A DNA stretch of 64,000 nt, from NCBI GenBank assembly GCA_030272585.1, contig BSYQ01000014.1:62001-126000 (forward strand), in the 5' to 3' direction. The stretch comes from Bryopsis sp. KO-2023. Its lineage: Eukaryota; Chlorophyta; Ulvophyceae; Bryopsidales; Bryopsidaceae. This document shows positions 61,075-64,000 of this stretch, piece after piece. The translations under genes and the position numbers were made by a program. Below the pieces are notes generated by a model. That model made no database searches. It saw only the letters and a list, made by a program, of their open reading frames with translations, and had not been told where the DNA came from. Position 1 is the first letter of the stretch, and every line of letters begins with the position of its first letter.

Positions 61075-63474
61075 CAAATTTGGGATTATCTGTCCAAGCT
61101 TCAGCAAGATGATTGCCATGGGGTGGAGTCTGACCTGACCGGCAGCTCTGCCAAGAAACCAACAAAGAAATCAACTATGAAATGGAAAGATTGGGCTCGG
61201 CGAGGGGGAATGTCATGCCACTGTCTATTGGCTGTCCTTTTTTCGAAAAGGGCCTTCGTATGAAAGCACATGGGCATCTTGAGGATGTGTGGATTTATGA
61301 TTGGGAGAAACATTGGAGCGAAATTGGAGGAGGAGACATATTGGCTTATGCTCTCACACGGTACTTTTTTGTGAAGGCAGCATATCTACAGTTTCAACTG
61401 TAGATTTTTTTCTGGAGGGAGTTTTATTCGGAGCTTGAACGGCCATGCAGCTGTTTTCATTTCATTGTTGAAACAGGGTGGAAAGAATCGGATTAAGCTT
61501 CTTTGCTTTTTGCTGTTTGTTGGAGGGCCCTGCAACTTGATTATCAATTTTTTTTCCCTGGAAAAAAATTGGGTTGTAAATGGGCTGGGTTGGAGGAGGA
61601 GAATGCCTGGCCCTTTCATTTTCAGAAATCAGTTCCTACCAATCGTCAATGAATCTGGAAATTCCTGTTGAAGGGAGTTCTTGTTTTTTGGTGGGTTGGT
61701 TTCTAGAAATGGCGTGGTACTTGAAATGGTGGTGACATCCATGGAGGGTTTCTAGAAATGGCGTGGTACTTGAAATGGTGGTGACATCCATGGAGGATTT
61801 GGCAAGAGGATACATGCATGCATGCAGCCGGCTCAGAAAAAAAACAACAAGGGGTAACTTCAAGAATCTAGAACTCCTCTGAGTGATCTAGACATATCGA
61901 TGAAAGAAGAATTTGGTTGAGGGTGCGGACACTTCCAAGCTGGAGAAGGGGGAAACAGGTCATTTCTTCTGGTCATTTTCTTTTAAGTGCACCAGCAAGA
62001 ATCCAGGAAAAAAACAGCCAGTCTCCGCCATGCTGTTTCCATCGCACAGGATTTGATGTTGGTCGTTTTGATCCAGGCATTTTACGGAGGATGCAGGATT
62101 CTTCTGAGAAAATACTGGGGAGCATTAGAAATTTGGAGGGAGTTCTTGAGGGGAGGGGTTGAAGGTGGAAGTGGAAATTTTAAGGAGGTCTAGGGTTACA
62201 CAGACAATATGCTGTTAATCGATGAAATTGAGGGGGGCAGCATTGGGATATTCGGGAGGTTGGACTTTGAATTAGATAGGGAAGAGCCATCGGGAGCATG
62301 TTTTCCAGAAAGGGGGGTTTAGATGAAGTTGTAAAAATCAAGGAGTTTTTTTTTTTAGAAAAAAAACGAAACACTCTGATTTTATTGATGTTGATATGCT
62401 ATCCAGGGTTTTTTTGTAGGTTTGTCCTGTACCCACATGTGGATCCAAATCATATATATATATTGTATATCTTAATTCTATTTTTTTTTCAAAGCAACAG
62501 CCCCGCAATTTTTGGATCCCTTGAACGCAAACGGACGAACAAAAGTGATCCACTATTTTTTCTTCACTTTTACTCTTTTTTTTTTCTAATTAAGGCAGAA
62601 TGGCATGAATTCACATTGAAAAGTCCTCATGGGTCCAACAGAAATGAAAGCAAAAACAGATGCTTTTTTTTCTCTTTCTTTTCATTACTTTTTTCGGTGG
62701 TGTTGTCGATGGTTTGAATTCCTTTCAGCAGACAGCGAAATTTTGGGCAATTGCTGAACACAATACTTTAAAGTGTTTTCTTTTCGTTTCACAAAGGTCG
62801 GGTACAACTATCCAACACACCTTCACACCGGATCCCTCTTTTTTAATTCTGAGCAGCTACTGGACTTGAAAAGATTTTTTGCATCTTTCGAATATTGTTT
62901 CGGGGAAAGAAATCCAATAGTTGTGACCGTCTTGATGACTAGTTGTAGTTCCAGGAGTGACAGATGGCTGGAAAATAATGATTTCGTTAGTATTCGGTAA
63001 AGCACTGATACCATCAATCTAACTTAGTTTTTATCTAACCCCATTTCAAAAAACACTCGTGTGGAAGGAGGGGAAAAAGTCCTTTTTCAAGACAAGCTGG
63101 AATATCCCGGTTTGAAATGGAGATAAAAATACCCCAAAAAGCAGTAAAGGTGCCCCCACCCCCACCCTTTTCCCCACCTACCCCACAGTTTTTTTAACAA
63201 ACAAACAAACATCAATTACCCCACAGTTTTTCACAGGTTTGATTTCATTTCATTTTTTTTTTCCCTTTTTTGATTTGGTTTGCCAGGTGGAGGAGGCAGT
63301 ACTGTATTGAAGGGGTTTACACACGCCTGGAATGATTCGGCTTTGAGCTGATTGATAAAAAAAAGTACAAAGTGATGTGACAAGATCGCCAGCTCCCCCC
63401 CCCCCCACAAACCCCCCCCGCAACTCCCGTGAGGAGGTGGGCCCACGGCTCTTCGGGTGGCAGTGTGTGCAGCT
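61075..63474. other. Intergenic region with a 49-bp tandem duplication
   Basis: About 2.4 kb without a supported gene, T- and A-rich with homopolymers. A two-copy 49-bp direct repeat containing TTCTAGAAATGGCGTGGTAC lies at about 61700-61797, and a CATGCATGCATG stretch near 61815. Confidence 0.5.
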
Positions 63475-63504
63475 ATGGCTTGGGGGTTTTGGAAGGGTGC
63501 CGCG

Positions 63505-64000
63505 ATGTCTCGACTACTTTTGTTGATTTTCCTTCTTTCGGTGTCTTGTTCCGCCGGCGGGCAGCCAACGTGCGATTGCGCCTATTTGCCGAATCACAGC
63601 GACCCTGGGAGCCATGCATGCGGGGAGGACGGGCTGACGTACGCGACGGAATGCCTGGCGGAGTGTCAAGGAGTGCAGCTAGCCAGCGATCCAGGAATGT
63701 GCAAACCGCTGTCGTTTCATTTGGTCCAGCAGGGTGCTGGCGAGTGGGTGGGCGGAGCGGTCCTGAACCGGTTCCATAATGATGGATTTCGCTTTCTAGG
63801 CAAAGTCGTGACGAGCGAGGAGGCGGCGGCGGCGAGTGACGACCACGAATTTTCCATGTGGGATTCAGCGAGTGAGGCGGGGAACGCTGGCGTGCAGGAG
63901 AGCGTCGACTTGCTGTGGACGATGGAGGGTGAGGTTTACGGTCGACCGGTTTCTCAAACGCAGGGGGACAACCCCGCGTCGGAGCTGAGGGGGACGGAAG
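63505..64000 (+). CDS. Kazal-domain secreted protein, 5' part (runs off window)
   Basis: Open to the window end. ATG 63505 gives a classic signal peptide (MSRLLLLIFLLSVSCSAGG); an in-frame ATG at 63475 adds ten residues and is less likely. Numbering from 63475, the Kazal domain has Cys 33, 35, 49, 60, 64 and 76. It includes CGEDGLTYATEC, the conserved C-G-x-D-G-x-T-Y-x3-C core of Kazal serine protease inhibitors. The following region (about 78-175) is acidic and not recognised. A splice donor may lie near 63927, so the last bases may be intron. The role would be inhibition of an extracellular protease, inferred from the domain only. Confidence 0.7.
   Translation, partial: MSRLLLLIFLLSVSCSAGGQPTCDCAYLPNHSDPGSHACGEDGLTYATECLAECQGVQLASDPGMCKPLSFHLVQQGAGEWVGGAVLNRFHNDGFRFLGKVVTSEEAAAASDDHEFSMWDSASEAGNAGVQESVDLLWTMEGEVYGRPVSQTQGDNPASELRGTE

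Overview
The window looks like nuclear DNA of a eukaryote. The genes at the right-hand end have GT-AG introns and signal peptides, and about 85 percent of the sequence is a nest of Ty3/gypsy LTR retrotransposons, at least three of them chromodomain-integrase (chromovirus) families. Plants, algae and fungi carry such elements. A plant or streptophyte-alga genome would fit, but nothing I can read fixes the species.

Layout. Element A (1-1570, resuming 21352-22812) is a gypsy-type pol with a transmembrane segment, protease, RT and RNase H, and no visible integrase. It is split by element B (1571-21346), a tandem LTR-internal-LTR-internal-LTR array with a 9678-bp period, flanked by the 5-bp duplication gcact. 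Each B unit has a Gag, a chromovirus Pol apparently reached by a -1 frameshift, and a third ORF downstream of Pol. 22813-23609 is non-coding, with palindromes and LTR-like sequence. Element C (23610-54431) is an older chromovirus with a truncated Gag. It is interrupted by a 465-bp hAT-like element (25030-25494) and by two copies of element D (D1 27442-35669 and D2 36485-53228). D2 is itself interrupted by element E (37676-46162), a non-coding LTR element densely marked with a GCGGA motif. From 55.3 kb to the end the DNA appears to be host sequence: a small secreted protein gene, a secreted Cys-repeat protein gene, a short acidic or coiled protein gene, and the start of a Kazal-domain gene.

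Order of events from the nesting: A before B; C before the hAT-like element, D1 and D2; D2 before E. LTR pairs of D1, D2 and E look identical within each element, so those insertions are recent. Each of these five insertions has a matching target-site duplication.

Most interesting points: (1) families B and D carry, after the chromodomain integrase, a third ORF made of a long coiled coil and a RING-like CxxC...CxxHxxC...CxxC module, and C keeps a coiled-coil ORF at the same place; (2) B and C have -1 frameshift cassettes at the gag stop, that of C with a 10-bp plus 9-bp pseudoknot; (3) D is organised like an operon, with three small ORFs before gag and ATGA stop-start overlaps; (4) E is a large non-autonomous element with a strand-biased pentamer motif. 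All functional statements are inferences from sequence alone; no database search was possible.
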